A stretch of 64,000 nucleotides of DNA from Devosia marina (GTDB lineage Bacteria > Pseudomonadota > Alphaproteobacteria > Rhizobiales > Devosiaceae). This document shows, piece after piece, positions 62,782-64,000 of the stretch (within the stretch, counting starts at the first letter, position 1; each line of letters begins with the position of its first letter). The position numbers and the translations under genes are program-made. Below the pieces are notes generated by a model, which saw only the letters and a program-made list of their open reading frames with translations, searched no databases and was not told where the DNA came from. The stretch spans positions 1-64,000 of the forward strand of contig NZ_WQRF01000004.1 of assembly GCF_009758415.1 (NCBI RefSeq), in the 5' to 3' direction.

Positions 62782-63996
62782 ATGAGCGACATTTCCGCAT
62801 CCACGCCCAAATTTCTGCCTCCGGTCAGGTCTGACCGCTGGCCCCTTATTGTTGCCGCGACCGCGCTGGTTCTGGGTTTCTTGCTCATCACCAGCCTGGT
62901 TGATCTGCGTCAGGGCGCCTTGTTCCTGATCGGCGGCGCACTGGGCGCCGCCCTGTTCCATGGCAGCTTCGGCTTTACCGGCGGCTGGCGCCGCATGGTG
63001 GTGGAAAAGCGCGGCCGCTCGATGCGGGCGCAGATGCTGATGATCGGGGTTGCCGCCATCGCCATGATCCCGCTGGTTGCGGCCGGATCAATTGGCGGGC
63101 AGGCCATTGTCGGGGCTGCCGCGCCGGTGGGTATCTCGGTGCTGCTGGGTGCGGCCCTGTTCGGCCTGGGCATGCAATTGGGCGGTGGCTGCGGCTCAGG
63201 CACGCTGTTCACCGTCGGGGGCGGTTCAGCCCGCATGCTGGTGACGCTGGCGTTTTTCATCATCGGCGCGCTGATCGGCACCGCGCACCTGCCCTTCTGG
63301 CTCGAGCAGCCCGCGCTGGGCACGTTCAGCCTGGGGGCGGAGATCGGCATAGCCGGCGCGCTGGCCGTGACCATTGCCGCCCTGGCGCTGGTGGCCCTTG
63401 TTACCGCGCTGATCGAGCGACGCGCGCATGGCAATCTTGAAGCCGAGCCCCTACCGGCCCGACCGGGCTGGAGCTGGCTGTGGCTGGGGCCGTGGCCGCT
63501 GGTCGGCGCAGGGCTGGCGCTGGCGCTGCTCAATATTGCAACCCTGCTGACCGCGGGCCATCCCTGGTCAATCACCTATGGCTTTGGCCTGTGGGGCGCG
63601 AAAATCGCGCAAGGAATCGGTATCGATGTGGCGAGCTGGGAATTCTGGACCTGGCCGGCGCAGGCCCAGGCGCTGCAATCCTCGGTACTGGCCGATACCG
63701 TCTCGGTGATGGATTTCGGCCTGGTGCTGGGCGCGGCCATCGCCGCCTCGATTGCGGGCAAGTTCGCCCCAAAGGCCAAGCTGCCGCTGGGGTCGCTGCT
63801 GGCGGCCATTGTCGGCGGGCTGTTGATGGGCTACGGCGCACGCCTCTCCTTTGGCTGCAATATCGGCGCCCTGTTTTCAGGCATTGCCACGGGGAGCCTG
63901 CATGGCTGGCTGTGGTTCGCTGCGGCCTTTGCCGGCTCCTATGCCGGGGTCTGGGCACGCCCGCTGTTTGGTCTTGATGGATTGAGCCGCAAATGA
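62782..63996 (+). CDS. YeeE/YedE family thiosulfate/sulfur transporter
   Basis: A 404-residue membrane protein of the YeeE/YedE family. Two sequence-related halves each hold a conserved Cys: MQLGGGCGSGTLF and LSFGCNIGALFSG. In the studied homologue TsuA such Cys residues relay thiosulfate through the membrane. About ten helices are predicted. With the periplasmic rhodanese upstream it forms a sulfur-uptake pair. ATG 62782 is preferred over a TTG four codons earlier. The stop overlaps an ATG (63993). Confidence 0.87.
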   Translation: MSDISASTPKFLPPVRSDRWPLIVAATALVLGFLLITSLVDLRQGALFLIGGALGAALFHGSFGFTGGWRRMVVEKRGRSMRAQMLMIGVAAIAMIPLVAAGSIGGQAIVGAAAPVGISVLLGAALFGLGMQLGGGCGSGTLFTVGGGSARMLVTLAFFIIGALIGTAHLPFWLEQPALGTFSLGAEIGIAGALAVTIAALALVALVTALIERRAHGNLEAEPLPARPGWSWLWLGPWPLVGAGLALALLNIATLLTAGHPWSITYGFGLWGAKIAQGIGIDVASWEFWTWPAQAQALQSSVLADTVSVMDFGLVLGAAIAASIAGKFAPKAKLPLGSLLAAIVGGLLMGYGARLSFGCNIGALFSGIATGSLHGWLWFAAAFAGSYAGVWARPLFGLDGLSRK

Positions 63997-64000
63997 GTTC
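63993..64000 (+). CDS. possible start of a further gene, cut by the window edge
   Basis: The stop of the YeeE gene lies in ATGAGTTC, so an ATG at 63993 overlaps it by four bases in the typical ATGA coupling. YeeE genes are often followed by a small TusA-like gene. Only eight bases are visible, so nothing more can be said. Confidence 0.3.

Overview
The window looks like a chromosomal segment of a GC-rich alphaproteobacterium of the order Hyphomicrobiales, most like Devosia or Pelagibacterium. The evidence is a gcrA cell-cycle gene beside argD-argF-hslO, dense GANTC (CcrM) sites upstream of gcrA, a TGA-N9-TCA iron-rhodo box before a siderophore operon, and an rrn leader of the rhizobial type. 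The genus is an inference from gene content and protein style; no 16S sequence lies in the window.

Layout. 1-305: promoter and leader of an rRNA operon that runs leftwards out of the window (16S not included). 0.5-5.6 kb: small secreted protein, a lone cysA, and a minus-strand quorum-sensing block (LuxR-type receptor, LuxI-type synthase, GT2 glycosyltransferase). 5.6-12.4 kb: hslO-argF-argD, divergent gcrA, a PhoR-like kinase and a PPK2 kinase. 12.5-16.6 kb: M29 aminopeptidase, an 830-bp intergenic region full of hairpins, and an ABC exporter. 16.6-23.5 kb: housekeeping and stress genes (DUF924, VOC, Mpg, SDR, RecQ, DUF1624). 23.5-29.2 kb: a heterodimeric ABC exporter with one degenerate ATP site, TauE/SafE and LysR. 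29.2-33.0 kb: iron-siderophore ABC operon. 33.0-36.6 kb: PAS-GGDEF cyclase, a TIM-barrel isomerase, and a toxin-antitoxin pair whose antitoxin appears to carry a DUF7662-like domain. 36.6-40.6 kb: D-threonine aldolase/SDR/RidA operon divergent from an M81 (MlrC-type) peptidase. 40.9-49.7 kb: probable amino-sugar or chitooligosaccharide operon (Gfo/Idh oxidoreductase, two permeases, binding protein, ATPase, RpiR regulator, GH20 hexosaminidase). 50.0-54.9 kb: NTF2-like protein, MFS transporter, a second M81 peptidase, a DeoR regulator and an FAH-fold enzyme. 54.9-61.6 kb: probable L-fucose catabolic operon (RbsA/C/B-type transporter, SDR, L-fuconate dehydratase) with a divergent FadR-type GntR regulator. 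61.7-64.0 kb: periplasmic rhodanese and YeeE/YedE transporter.

How it fits together. The second half is a carbohydrate and peptide scavenging region: three binding-protein ABC importers, each next to its own candidate regulator or operator. In all three operons a stem-loop follows the binding-protein gene, which suggests differential mRNA stability. Intergenic gaps hold a family of GC-rich palindromic repeats, plus a second family of about 60 bp whose hairpin changes sequence on both arms between copies (three copies). The most interesting unexplained items are the hairpin-rich region at 13.9-14.35 kb, the repeat family with compensatory changes, the DUF7662-type toxin-antitoxin pair, and the luxR-luxI-glycosyltransferase block.
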